In this document: positions 31,546-43,118 of the stretch, one piece after another
Layout: each line of letters begins with the position of its first letter
Numbering within the stretch: position 1 is the first letter of the stretch
Assembly: GCF_000315625.1 (NCBI RefSeq)
Contig: NW_005434648.1
Coordinates: forward strand, 351,869 to 415,868
DNA: 64,000 bases
Source of the DNA: Guillardia theta CCMP2712
Taxonomy: Eukaryota > Cryptophyceae > Pyrenomonadales > Geminigeraceae
Direction of reading: 5' to 3'
The notes under the pieces: generated by a model
What the model saw: the letters and a program-made list of their open reading frames with translations, nothing else
Databases searched by the model: none
Told to the model about the DNA's origin: nothing
Program-made: the position numbers and the translations under genes

Positions 31546-31669
31546 GATCGTCGGACGACCTTTCAAGACCATTTTAGAATAGAATCCATGAAAATCTCCT
31601 CCCAAACTTGAAAATACAATAGAAGCCCTTGTCGTCGCCTGTGGCGTCGGAGCCTAGGTGGACGACCCT

Positions 31670-31870
31670 AGGGAGCCTGAAGGGGTCACCTGAGGTCTGA
31701 AAGGGGTAGGGTAGTTGATAAAGGATCTCAGAGGGGTAGTGTGTAGGTGATTTAGGAATGAGGGGTAGTGTTCGGGTCTTGCTGTCATCGGGAATGAGAG
31801 GGGTGGGGTGGTGCTTTCACCTCCAAGTCCGAGGTACCAGTAGGGGTGATCTGTACGGGAGGGAGCAGGG
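31670..31870. promoter_or_regulatory. AGGGGTRG-rich block
   Basis: Seven copies, all in the same orientation: GAAGGGGTCAC, AAGGGGTAGGG, AGAGGGGTAG, TGAGGGGTAG, AGAGGGGTGGGG, GTAGGGGTGA, CAGGGGTAC. Spacing is roughly 20-40 bp. It lies over 1 kb upstream of the next start codon. Confidence 0.35.
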
Positions 31871-32991
31871 GTACAGGTTGCTTTCAGCTGGTACCGACAA
31901 GTAGTTATCCGAAGTTTTTGGTAGTGAACATATAATACTTTTTATTCCGCCTGTTTGAGTTCTGCGGAGCCGTCCCAGCGTGGGGCGAAGGTGGGGTCCT
32001 CAGCATGCCCGTCATGGGTAGTAGGTTTGAAATACAAGGTCTAAATATCAAGAATCTACCAATTGTACTGGCCCGTATGAATTTTTATAACTTTTGTATA
32101 TACATTGATACAAGTAAGTAGGCAATAAAAATATACAAGTTTTTATCTAATAACCAGTAGTACATCGGGACATATAATCGATTCTACCAGTGTCGAAGGT
32201 AAGATTTACCAGACCAGGTGATCAAATTCCATTTTTCTGATCTTTCTCAAAGATTGAATGAATTTAGGCCATTAAGGCCAAGTCACAATGGTATTTTCAA
32301 AACTTTATCAGATTTTTCGTGAAACACAGCTGAAATGAAGGACCCTTGGTCGCAAATCGAGAACAAAAACTCAAAAGAAAAGGAATGGAAATGGCGGCAC
32401 CGACGCAGCCCTGAGCTTGCGACACAGACACGAAGAGATGGCACATGAGCCAGCAGCAGCAGACAAGCAGCGGATGAGCAGAAGTAGCAGACAGACAGCA
32501 GACAGACAGCAGACCAAAAGGGACAAGCAGCTATCAAACAGCAACAGCAGTAGCAGTAGCAGTAGCAGCGATGGAAGCAGGATTAGGAGAGGAAGGGAGC
32601 TCGCTCGGGCCTAGGCTTATTTGTATGGCGGAGCTGCCCAAAGGGTTTGAAGATAGATATGAACATTTGATGTGCATGTCGTCGGTGCTGGAAAGGAAGA
32701 AGAGAAGTAGAACATGCAGATGTTATGTGTGCGGATGTTGACAGACTTGGAACTAAAAAGTTAAACAAGATGTCACAACAATTCGTGGCGGTGTATGCCT
32801 GTTTCCTTTCTTGTTGTCTGTGGATCAATGGAGATGTTTTTGTCGATGATCCAAGTGAAAATAGTGTTGGAAAGCTCTCTGAGATACGTCTAACAATTTT
32901 TCCAGGAGCTAGTTTGCCATCGAATATTAGTCTAACGCTTGGGATATGATGACTGTTTGAAGGAACGAGAGTGCATTCAGACGAATAGAAG

Positions 32992-35928
32992 ATGGATGCC
33001 AACGAAATCAATGAAAACTCCGAAATCGGTCGGCTTGGAGGTGTGAAAGCATTGCTGAAGCAAATCAACAACAAATATTCAGACTCTCACGTACAGCTCC
33101 CTGATGGAACTGTTCCCAACCCAAAAACAAAACCTCAGATTGCGAAGTCGAAGAAGAAAGGTGCAGAGAACGATGTGAAGAGTTCGGAAAACAATCTTGA
33201 AAACAATTCGAATGAAGCAGCTGCAGATGGTAACGGTGTCAAAGCCATGTTGAAGGAAATCAATTCCAAGTTCTCAAATTCTTTTGTACAGCTTCCTGAT
33301 GGAAGCATTCCGACTAAGCAAGCAGCTGTTTCCAAAGCGTCAACATCAGGTCAAGATGAAGAAGACATTGCAACTGAAATCCCACACATTCAAGTAGATC
33401 CTGTGAGCATCCCTGAGAATTTAGCAGACGAACTGCAGGTCTCTTACTCAAACAGTGAGCCCAGCAAGACCATGCTTGACGATATGAATGTCATGTCCGA
33501 TTATCCCACCAACTCAAACTTGTCGTCAGCATCAACGCAGCCCTCGAACGTTGGAGAACCTCCCAAACTTCTTTCAGATTATCCAGAGCACCAACCGCAC
33601 AGCTTTCGTGTTCAAATGCAAGTCAGACAAACTCCGGTGATGCCGCCTCATCCACATGTCAACATGGTCCCGCGATCCAACTATCACATGAGCCACGGCA
33701 ATCCATCGATGCCCAACGGTTATGCAGGTCAAAGTGCAGGTGCACAGGTACCCGTGTCTCTTCCGAGAGCACAGGTCCCAACCTCATCCCTGAGGGTGCA
33801 AAGTGCTCATGACGTACCTTTTGACGTTGTGAAACGCAGCAGCACTTCGAATGGCATCTCGCAAGGTTATCCGTCACAACTCCACAAGTCACAAGGACAC
33901 TCCTCTCAACAATCTACTCAATCCCAACTGACTATCAATCGAAGTGCATACTCCCGGATTCAGCAGGGTGATCATTCTTCGATAGGTAACAACTCGTGCT
34001 TCATCATGCAGAGGTTGATCGATCTTTGCTTCAGGAATGTTGGAACCCTATCAGGGACCCAACAATCCGTACCGAAGCGACAATGTGCATTCAGACTACG
34101 AGTATATCATGAATGGAACAGAAAACTTGATGAGGGCTCGACCCGATCGACAAGATTCTTCCATTGGCTACGAAACTCCAAGGTGCTCGGTTGCTTTCAT
34201 TCCATTCACTTCCTTTTGACCTTTCCTTCCAGAATGAGAACTGATCCCAGATACGAACAACAATACAACGCCATGCCGAATCCTGCAATGTCGAACCCTG
34301 CAATGTCGAACCCTGCAATGTCGAATCCTGCAATGTCGAATCCTGCAATGTCGAATGCTATAATGCCAACTGCTGCAATGCCGACTTCTGCACTGCCTCC
34401 GATGAAGGTCGCGGCGCCCATGATGAAGGTGGGTTGTTGATGGCATGCTAGTGCATCTGACTTGTTCCTTGCAGGAAGCAATTCGTGAGCCTGCTGTTCC
34501 TATCACCGAACCTGGAGAGCCAATAGTGTCGAGCCTGCCGTCTACGATAAGGAGCGACAAGATGAGATGTGGCATAGGGGTGAATTTCAAGCGGCTGCAA
34601 AGCGGCTGCTACGAGGTCAGCGTCTTCTGCTCTCGATGCTTCGACGTTGATGTTTCTGTGGTATGCAGGTGATCAGTCTAGTGCCGGGAGGCGCGGGGGA
34701 GGAGAGTGGTTTGGTTTTTGTAGGAGATGTCCTGCGATTCGTCGATGGGGTGGACGTGACAAATTGCACAGCCGAGGACCTGCACGAGACTCTGCTGGGG
34801 CTGGAGGGCACCAACGTGACTCTCTCTTTCGGCAAGCCAGGCGATGAGTACGACGACTCTCTTGTGCATGTTGCGGTGACGCGAAGCGTCGGAGCCTCCA
34901 GCAGGGAGTCAGCAAAGCCCGTAGATTCATCCTCTCCCACTGTTCCGCGTGTTCTCGTGCCCAAAGTGATACAAGCAAGACCGCTGAATGTCTCAGGAAG
35001 GTGGAATGGACCGCAAGACGACGGCCTCTATGACTCTTCCGGTGGGAATTCGCACAGCTCGTCCAAGTGGGAGAAACCGTTTTCAGAGAGCTCGACTGCA
35101 GATGAAGACAAGCAGGTGGGGGTGGGAATCGTCTTTTTCACCGATGATGTTGGGGGTTTGCGGGTCAAGAAATTGGCGCCCGGCGGTCCAGCAGAAGAAG
35201 CAGGAGGCATCTACCCCGGGGACGTCCTGTTCGAGGTGGACGGGATCGACGTGTACAAGTTGGCGATCAGTGAGGTCCAGGGCCTTGTCATCGGCCCACT
35301 CAACACTTCGGTAGTGCTCGGGCTGCGGGAGGATCACAACATCGACTACCCGCTCAGAAAGATCAAACTGACCAGACGATGGAGCCCGGGCCACACGTCA
35401 GAGAATAAAGTCCTGGGCATCCGCAACTGGCGGCAGGAGATCATGGAGCATCTATTGATCAAGATAACAGACACATTGTTTATCGGGACTTACGAGACAG
35501 CAAAGCAGCGGGAGCTGCTGCGGGAGAACGGAATAGATTGCATCCTCAACGTGGCTGCAGAGTGTGAAAACTTCTTTGAGACGGAGTTCAACTACACTAG
35601 AATGCCGTTCGAGGACAGGGAGAACGAGTACATCCGGCGAGGGTTCGACGACGCCTCTGAGATCATCTTCAAGTACAGCGTCCTCGGTTTCACCATCATG
35701 ATTCATTGTACAGCAAACCGAAGCCGGAGCAGCACCGTCTGCATCGCCTACCTGATGAAGAAGAAGGGATACTCCCTCCGTCGGGCCTGGGAGACGCTGA
35801 AGAATCTGGACATCAACCTGAGCTGGAACCGCAACTTCTTCTTACAGCTCGTGCAGTATGAGCTCGAAATCTATGGGTCTAACAGCCTGGTGGCCGAGGA
35901 CTTTGACCTACTTAGGCTGCAGAGATGA
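32992..35928 (+). CDS. tandem-PDZ dual-specificity phosphatase
   Basis: Exons 32992-33985, 34035-34182, 34233-34428, 34475-34615 and 34669-35928 join in phase to 912 aa. The C-terminal 150 residues are a dual-specificity phosphatase: ITDTLFIGTYETAKQRE, ILNVAAECEN, the general-acid region PFEDREN, and the intact P-loop IHCTANRSRSST (H-C-x5-R). Before it lie two PDZ domains, at about residues 464-535 (GIGVNFKRLQ, PGGAGEESGLVFVGDVL) and 600-670 (VGVGIVFF, APGGPAEEAGGIYPGDVLFEVDG). The N-terminal 330 residues are disordered, Ser/Pro/Gln-rich, and open with a duplicated motif: GGVKALLKQINNKYSDSHVQ and NGVKAMLKEINSKFSNSFVQ, each followed by LPDG. A 15-bp repeat encodes AMSNP units around residue 395-430. 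It is likely a protein phosphatase targeted to a scaffold through PDZ ligands; substrates unknown. Confidence 0.88.
34271..34390 (+). repeat. 15-bp coding minisatellite
   Basis: Eight tandem 15-bp units of the type CAATGTCGAACCCTG, encoding AMSNP repeats in exon 3 of the PDZ-phosphatase gene. The central four are almost identical, the outer ones decayed. Confidence 0.9.
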
Positions 35929-36003
35929 AGACAAGGTGGAGCAAGCGTGTTGGTCGTTCACACCTCCATGAATTGTTTACTGCTTGTCACGAGGGAGTAG
36001 CTT

Positions 36004-36578
36004 CTAGTCTTTGAACATTCCTGCAAGACCTTCAAGGCGCTTGGTGAAGTCCGGGTGCTTGCGCTGGCGTACGAGTCACGTTGACGAAAAATTAAAGTCA
36101 CCTCACCTTGAGCATCTGCAGACACATCTTCTTGAACAACAGATCGAGCTGAACCTGTGAAGAGCCCTGGAGCAAGAGTTTCAAAGGGCGAGGTGATTCA
36201 AAGTCAGACTCACGTTTCTTGCAAGGCTCATGAAAGATGTTCCAACTGGCGTCGCTTTTAGCCGCATGCAAATCTGTCGAAACTCGTCAGAACCAGCATC
36301 GCCCTGGTGAAGCTCCTGACCTGATCGTACATGAGCTTCGGATCTTGTACCCCGACCCGCTCTTGCTCATTGGCAAGTACACCTTCAATCATGTCAGTCC
36401 TCTCCATGGGACGTGATGATGTGTTCTCTTGCCTGAGACCTCCCGGTTGATAACATCTGACATGCACCATTTCTTCATCATCTCTCCCTCCTTGTGTATG
36501 AAACATCTCCAGTTCTGGAGAGAGTTCTCCACAGACACCCTGACCACGCACAGTCACAGCTGGTTTAATACCTTCCAT
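36004..36578 (-). CDS. small protein of unknown function, four exons
   Basis: Exons 36321-36578, 36214-36273, 36107-36166 and 36004-36063 are all multiples of three and join in phase 0 to 145 aa from the ATG at 36578 (MEGIKPAVTVRGQG). The first half is polar and acidic (ELEMFHTQGGRDDEEM). The second half, built from three 60-nt exons, is basic and helical (KLMYDQICMRLKATPVG, LDLLFKKMCLQMLKRKH, KRLEGLAGMFKD). I do not recognise the family; the regular exon sizes and clean splice sites argue it is real. It ends 75 bp from the convergent PDZ-phosphatase gene and starts 83 bp below the NUP160 stop codon on the same strand. Confidence 0.7.
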
Positions 36579-36661
36579 CCCCTCACTTGATGGAAATCAG
36601 CTTGTCCACGCTATGTGCATCTCGACCCGATCCCTCCTGCATCTGCATACACGTCAACAGT

Positions 36662-39600
36662 CTACAATCCCAAGGCAGTGAGAGTGACATGTTTGTCGAT
36701 CCGGCGCAGAAGTTGATCGATCAAGTTGTAGGGGACATATCTGAATCCCAGAAGTGTCAGCCATGATTCTATATGACGCATGCAAGTGTACCGATTCTTC
36801 GAGATGTCCATTTCAAGACAATCTTCCAGCGTGGTGACTTCATAATTTGCATATGAGTTTGAAGTTTCTAGACATTCGATGATCTTTGAAAACCAGAAGC
36901 TTCAGCACATCGCACGGAGGTAGACGCGAGATACCAAGTTAGCAGCTTCATCCAATCTGTCGTATCGCAAGAAAAGCCGCAGCAATCCACAAGTGTCGGT
37001 CTTGGGAGTGTCAAAACGGACCTTCTCACGCGAAGGCCCTGGAGGGAACAGTCAAACTCTTGAATGGCTCTGATGTCAAATACGGTCGTTCGATCTTCCA
37101 ACTTTCATTCCCATCTTCAACCATGGAGGAAGGGAAAACTCAACTCCAGACTTCCGCAATAACGCTTCTCCTGCCACCCGGTGCAAGAAGCCATGAGCAT
37201 GCGTATCCAATGAAGTTCTCTTGGTCTGCACTGCAAGTTCAGGAAGGCAAAGAAGACAAAGCAAGAAAACCTCTCCTTTCCAACTTTCGGTCGTGTCAAA
37301 CGTCTCCAAGAAGCATCTCAATGTGTCCCATGGGCTCTTACTCTGTCCTTCTTCATCCCTGTAGCTAGAATGGGGAGATTGTTAAGTGGCGGTCAAAAAT
37401 CTTCACGTGCAGCCCACCTGCTAGTTTGTGAAGGTAGACAGCTCTCAGCCAACTTCTGGCAGAGCTCCATGTTATCCAGTTCAAAGTGTTCCGACAGTGT
37501 GATGGCATCTTCCAAAAGCCCGTTTTCAATCAGCTCCATTGCCGATTCCTTCGCCATGCTCTGAGATAGGAAGTCACAAACTCTTCACCAAGAGGAACAA
37601 AGCAGATCTAACATTCTGCCGGGAGGGGAAGATGTGAACGATCCTCTGAGATCGTTCTTTCTTGAGATCAGCCAACTTGATTCTGCCACAGACCAAGAAT
37701 CATTCGAAACGAAATGCCTTTCAACCGCAAGGACAAACCTGCATCTTAGCAGAACGTAGAATTTCTTAAGAACCTCAAGGCTGATACAACCGGAGGGAAA
37801 TCTCCAGTTGTCGTCGATAATTTCTTCATCTTGTTTGCCTTCACCCTGTCTCTGCGACTCTGATGCCTCTCCATCGTTGACCTGATTCACCTCCCACCCT
37901 TGGTTTGTGCCGTTGGGGAACCTTGTGATCTTTGTGACTTCCCACTCATGCTTCTCGCCCAGAGGAAACATCGCTCTCTTCTTGTTCCACTGGCTCGGGG
38001 GAATCCAGTAGGCGAACTTCTCGTCGATCAGGTTGTAGGCATTGATTGCTGCAAGGCAGGTGTTCTGCTGCTTCTTGAGATCCTCCACTGTTGTGAAATT
38101 CCCATGTCGCGCATTCGCCTCGATGGAGTTATACAAGTAGATCAACATGGTTTCACCAGCTGCTCGATAATCACTTCTCGCAATGTTGTACGAGTATCTA
38201 GCGAAGTACAGTGCATCCACGTCTGCTTGACTTCCTTGTTGTCTCAACAGTGTGTCTACTGTGTTACCACAACCTACCCAGGGGTATGAACACAACTTAT
38301 CCATCCGCTTTCGAACCATGAAGAGCTCTGAGTTGGGCCCTGTGATGAAAGTGTGGAGGCAGCGATATCCGGTCTGCTGCCTTCGGTCTTCGGCGCGAGA
38401 TAGAATGACTTCGTGCAGGTTCAAATCGATTGCTTGCATCTTGAACCATGTAGAAAGGTCAGAGATCTCGTCTTGCTGAAGATTGGAATCTATCTCTTCA
38501 AGCCTAGATATGTCACGATCCTGGCAGTCCACCAGTCGGTCCGAAATCAAGCGGTATGCTTCATCCATCTTTTCATTGGCAAGGAAGATGTCCAACAGCA
38601 TGAGGCGACGACGGTCAAACGTGCATTGGAGGAGATACAAGAAAGCGACGAGGACAACATAATTTTCTCGGCTCAAGTCTGGGTGCTGTAGGTATTCTAG
38701 AACGATGTCTTCTATCCTCTTGACGTGCTCCATGCTGTATCCAATCAGCCGACAGATGTAATCTGAGATGCTGTTGAAGGGATCTGAAGCATCAGAGTGT
38801 CTTGCGTGTGATGCTGAAGTTGTATGTCTGATCTTTTGCGATGTGTCGATTAAGAATTCAAAAATGCCAAAGTTCTTGTCATGGAAACAGAAGAACATTT
38901 CGAGAAGATCCTTGATCTGCAGGATCACATCACAAATATGCTAATGAAGACTTTGAGCAAAATCTTACCTCTTTCATTGACTCTGAAGTGACAAAACCAG
39001 AGAGAGTTCCCCTCAGATCATTGAGTTCCATTGTCATCGAGTCCTGCAGGATCAAATCCGAATTCGATTCCCAAAACAAGTTCAACGGGTGCCTGCGAAA
39101 GTTTTTCCATTCTGCAAGGCAATCATGTGACACAGACTGTATACAGCTGATTGACTGATTCCATTCTTTGGCGTATAAACAACAAATTGATTGTACAAAT
39201 TTGGTTGAGCAGTTGTTCCGGGATCGAAAGTTCAAAATATTCGGCATTTTACAAAAAGCCTTGATGTCATCCCAGGTACTTTCTCGTCCTGTCATAACCT
39301 CTCTGCAAACAAGATATCAGTACTCAACACATGTCATGGCACAGGCGGGTACCCGTCGAAGGAGGATGAGAAGACGGTCCGATACATGCTCTGTAGTAGA
39401 ACGTTGCTTGAAGGCGAAGCAACGTACGCCAACAACGACAAATCTCCATCAATCTTTTCGCAAGAATCGCTCAAAAATTGACTATAATTGATGCTGAAAT
39501 GCAAGAAGCTCTTGAAAATCGGAGATCCTCCTACAAAGATTTAAAACATTGACTAAGAAGCCAATCGGAATACCTGAGAACCATTTACGCGAAGAACACC

Positions 39601-41975
39601 ATCGCAAGATGTGGTACTCCACGAGGAGAGGCAAGACCTTTTCATGCAGCAGATTTGAAATATCGGCTGATTCATGACACCCCGTGGCTTTGCAGTGGTA
39701 GTCGAGCATTGCAAACAAAAGAGCAATCGACCTCAAAACTTCGTGGTTGGTTGTCACAATCTGCAAGGCAATTCAAATCTAAGTATGGTCATCACATTGA
39801 CTACCTGTTCAACTGATTGCTCAAGTACAGATTGCATCCATCGTGAAAAAATACCATCAGTGCTGTCGGACGGTGGACTTTTCTCTCGTGCGAAGGATTT
39901 GAGAAGTTCCAATTGATTCTCAAACGAAATGCTCAACTTGGATGGATGCGAAGCATCGCTGCCTAACTTCAAAATTTCTGGGAAGTGACCCAAAATTTCA
40001 GCAGGATCACACCAGCTGATGCTTGGACCAGAGCTTGAGAGCAAAAGATGCAAACAATCCTGGAGAGCCACGTCGGCCTTCTTGTGCAACATCTGGTTGG
40101 TAAATATTGCTCCTCCAGGATCCGATTCCTCCGCCCAGATGAGCATTTTGTAACCCAGCCAGAGGCACCCACTGTCGGAGTCAGCAACATTGCTTAGAAG
40201 GTTATCTTCAATCCCTGACATCTCGTATTCATCACGGTCACCAACTGTGGAAGACAAGGCCTCTTCTGCTTCTGCAACAACACGAGAGAAGTCATGCTCA
40301 GAGCCGTCGGCGATTCGGATCAAAGAAATTGTATCCTTCCTGATGAGCACAGTGTTCGAAAAGAAACCAGGAACATGAAGGTATCTTGCATTGATGACTC
40401 CAAATCCTGCACATGGTTGACACTCAACCTTCCATGTCTGAACGCAGTTTTCCAGGTATGTCTGCCAGACATCCTCTAACTCAAATCCAGAACCTTGGGC
40501 TATTATTGCTGTTTCTTCTAAGGATTTCTTCACAAAAACATGGATGCTACTTTCCGAATCCAGGGGTTTCGGCCATGCTAAAGAAGGCTGTGAGATAGAA
40601 TTAAATTTCTCGTTCGTATGGCGCAAGGCAAGGAGAAGAACATTGCCGGAAAACCTCTGAGGATGGAGAACAATGTCTTCGATCATTTTAGCAGGGTTCT
40701 GGATTTGTTTTTTGAGAGAATGATTTAGTGTATTGCCAGATTGCCATTTAGAAATGTACATATTTGCTAGGGCCGATTGTGATTGAATCTCTAGGGATTG
40801 TGTGTAAACCTTTTCAGTCAACCACTTGTTTCCATCGAAAAACGTCGCACACGTCACAGTCGCATCTTGTCCACTCCATGCCGTGAACAGCACTTCCTGA
40901 TCCTGTACCCTGCCAACAGAGATGCTCTCCAAATTACATCGACTGCTTTCTTGAAAGAAATCGATGTTCTTTTTGACGAAATTGAGAGTTTCTTCCATTC
41001 TGCTCCTTTCCGGTTTGAAGTCAATCACTCTGTCTAAGTTACAGCAAAGTAGGTCGCATCGCTGTTCAGAGTCTTCAGATCGCAAAGCGAAAACAACCTT
41101 CTCTTTTTCACACAGCACCACAAAGTCAAACGCTTGGAGCGAAATCTTTTGTCCTTCTTCGTCCATTTCTAATTTGACGACCTTCTCACCGTCTAGCTTC
41201 CCGGACGAAGAATGCCATCGTTTCAATTTCCCGTCCTCCGACAGGGTCAGGAGGATCTCACTCTGACCCACTGCTCGTACACAACAAATGCGCGAGGCGA
41301 GCCCGCTCGATTTTGAAGGGCTTCGGAAGAGACTGAATCCAGACGAGTTTTGCTTCAACTCGTGCTTGACCCTCACATTCCCGCTATCAGTCACTACAAG
41401 ATTCAAAGTCAACCCTGCATTCGTTCCCAGATAGATTTCCAAGTCATTGCAAACTAATCTGGCATCACAGCATAGAACTTGTTGGCCCTCTTTGGATTCA
41501 AACGTCTTTGCCGATAGAGGATTTGAGGTCTTGTTGATGAGTCTGCTTACCGCAGCCTCTGTTGAGCCTTCCAACGTAATGCAGTTCTTCAGCCAAGCGA
41601 TTCTTACTCCAGTCAAAGTGACAACGGCGATGACAAGATCGTAAACGTCTGGCTCAAAAAACACTTCACAGAAATGATGGGCTCAGGGAAATAAATCCTC
41701 AGCATCGCATTCTGCAGTTCCACTTCGGTAGACAACTCCACTAACTGCAGGCATTGTCTACCCTCGCAGGAAGAAACCCTCCTACACCAAGGATTAGCCT
41801 CGTTCGCTACAATCGATCATGAAGATTACCAAGAAAGGATTCTTTCAGGTCCTAAGCTTATGGCGGACCCAAACAGTTCGTCGCTCTGAATCTTCTGTCC
41901 TCTCGATAAGTCGACGTCGGCCCATGCCCCTGACAAGGGCACAGGAACTTCTCGCAATATGGGTAGGGAGCTCAT
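36662..41975 (-). CDS. NUP160: NUP160-like nuclear pore protein, ten exons, one apparent frameshift
   Basis: Exons 41830-41975, 39805-41781, 39574-39760, 39353-39530, 38969-39302, 37690-38916, 37418-37560, 37084-37364, 36916-37038 and 36662-36867 join in phase, giving about 1600 aa if one base is added in exon 2. NUP160 is a large scaffold subunit of the Y-complex of the nuclear pore: an N-terminal beta-propeller and a C-terminal helical solenoid. Recognisable parts are the start (MSSLPILREVPVPLSGAW, LQLVELSTEVELQNAMLRI), the solenoid region with YNIARSDYRAAGETMLIYLY, TCLAAINAYNLIDEKFAYW and LIENGLLEDAITLSEHFEL, and the C-terminus LLRLFLRYDRLDEAANLV and YVPYNLIDQLLRRIDKH. The A6 run at 41656-41661 must be A7 for the frame to continue; as given, the frame stops soon after codon 100. 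Since the other nine joins agree, I suspect a sequence error rather than a pseudogene. The intron 37561-37689 is the least certain. Confidence 0.82.
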
Positions 41976-43118
41976 GGTTGCAAATGGCTTCAGAGCTTGC
42001 AATGCGAACCTCTATAGTAAAGATGCTAAAAATGGCCGTTCAGCATCTGCAACACGCAAAAGTCAGCGAGTAGATGGAAATCTTTTGGTTTTCCACTATC
42101 TGAACATTCCTCCGGAGAAGGATCTTGTTGGATGAGATTGAGATATACCAACAAAGAATGAAAGGAAAACAAATACATTCAAACCAAGACAAAGATGTAC
42201 AAGATGCCGTGAAGACCCTATCATTCGCATCACTCTCTGAGCGAACTATCAAAAAACAACGAAGCGGATTCATGTTCATTCCAGCAAGGCGGGAAGATCA
42301 CAGGGGGAAACAAAGATCAAGTTACGAGACTGAACAGTGAGGGTGCTGATGGTATTGGAGATGTTGAGGGATCAAGGCAGCAGAGGCCTGGAGGGCAGGA
42401 CCGATCTGTCCTCGCATTGCAAGTTCCATGGCGGAGGAGGATTGTTGGACATGGGCGGGAAAGACGCAGTTAAAGGGGGTTGGAGCGAGGGGGTGGGGTC
42501 GACTGTATAAGATGGAGCATGGGGTGTGGACCCCCAAGGGTGGGTGGACATAATATGACTAAGGGGTGGGTATACTATGAATAATTGAGGTTTCAAGGGA
42601 GGTGGGGTGTTTGATACCACCGGTGGTGGAAAACTATGGATTTCCTTTCTGAGAAAGGGGGTTGGTGATGTAGGTAGGGTGGGTGATCTATAATCACTTT
42701 GCAAGGGGTAGACAATATAAGTGGGTAGGTAGGGTGGTAGATCCTTATAATATCTTCAGTCAACTTGCACGCATGCGAGGTGGTTAGAGCGGGGATGAGG
42801 GTTAATTTTCATTTTGTGGAGGGGTCTCCAGAAGCACCAGCGTTTCAAAAGACCCTGAATATATTTATCTTATTACTGATGTAAAACTTATGTATCTAAA
42901 ATTTGATAAAGAAATTTTTGTTAAGTAAACTTTGTGTAAAAGAGAGGTTCAGTGACAAACCCAAAGCTACCCCGCTGTGGAAAAGGAAGTGTTTTTCCCT
43001 CCTCCTCCTGAAGGGAAGGGATCGTTGACACTAGTCGGTTCGTCCTCCTCTCCCTTCCCCATCTCTCACCGTCTTCCTCTCAGCCTTGCTTCGTCTGCCT
43101 CTTCCTGACGAACAGGCG
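41976..43118. other. divergent intergenic region, NUP160 / KH gene
   Basis: 1.1 kb between two divergent start codons. Holds a large AGGGGTRG-type block (42440-42745) and AT-rich DNA (42850-42950) nearer the KH gene. An open frame at 42125-42340 on the plus strand encodes a charged segment without ATG start or recognised motif. Confidence 0.5.
42440..42745. promoter_or_regulatory. large G-tract (AGGGGTGGG) block in divergent promoter region
   Basis: At least a dozen copies on the plus strand, such as AAGGGGGTTGG, AGGGGGTGGGG, CATGGGGTGTGG, CCAAGGGTGGGTGG, TAAGGGGTGGG, GGAGGTGGGGTG, AAAGGGGGTTGG, GTAGGGTGGG, CAAGGGGTAG and GTAGGTAGGGTGG, alternating with ATA/TATAA words. Same family as the blocks at 5600, 22845 and 31670. 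Confidence 0.5.

Larger units (their letters stand above)
31214..32991. other. intergenic, 1.8 kb
   Basis: Contains a GC-rich island (31437-31545), an AGGGGT-rich block (31670-31870), AT-rich DNA (31920-32260), CAGACAGA and AGCAGT simple repeats (32450-32575), and ordinary DNA before the PDZ-phosphatase gene. Short frames here lack motifs. Confidence 0.5.

Noticed and set aside
41819-42340. Plus-strand frames that could form a small gene
   Set aside because: The first overlaps NUP160 exon 1 antisense; the second starts at a non-ATG codon and no splice joins them.
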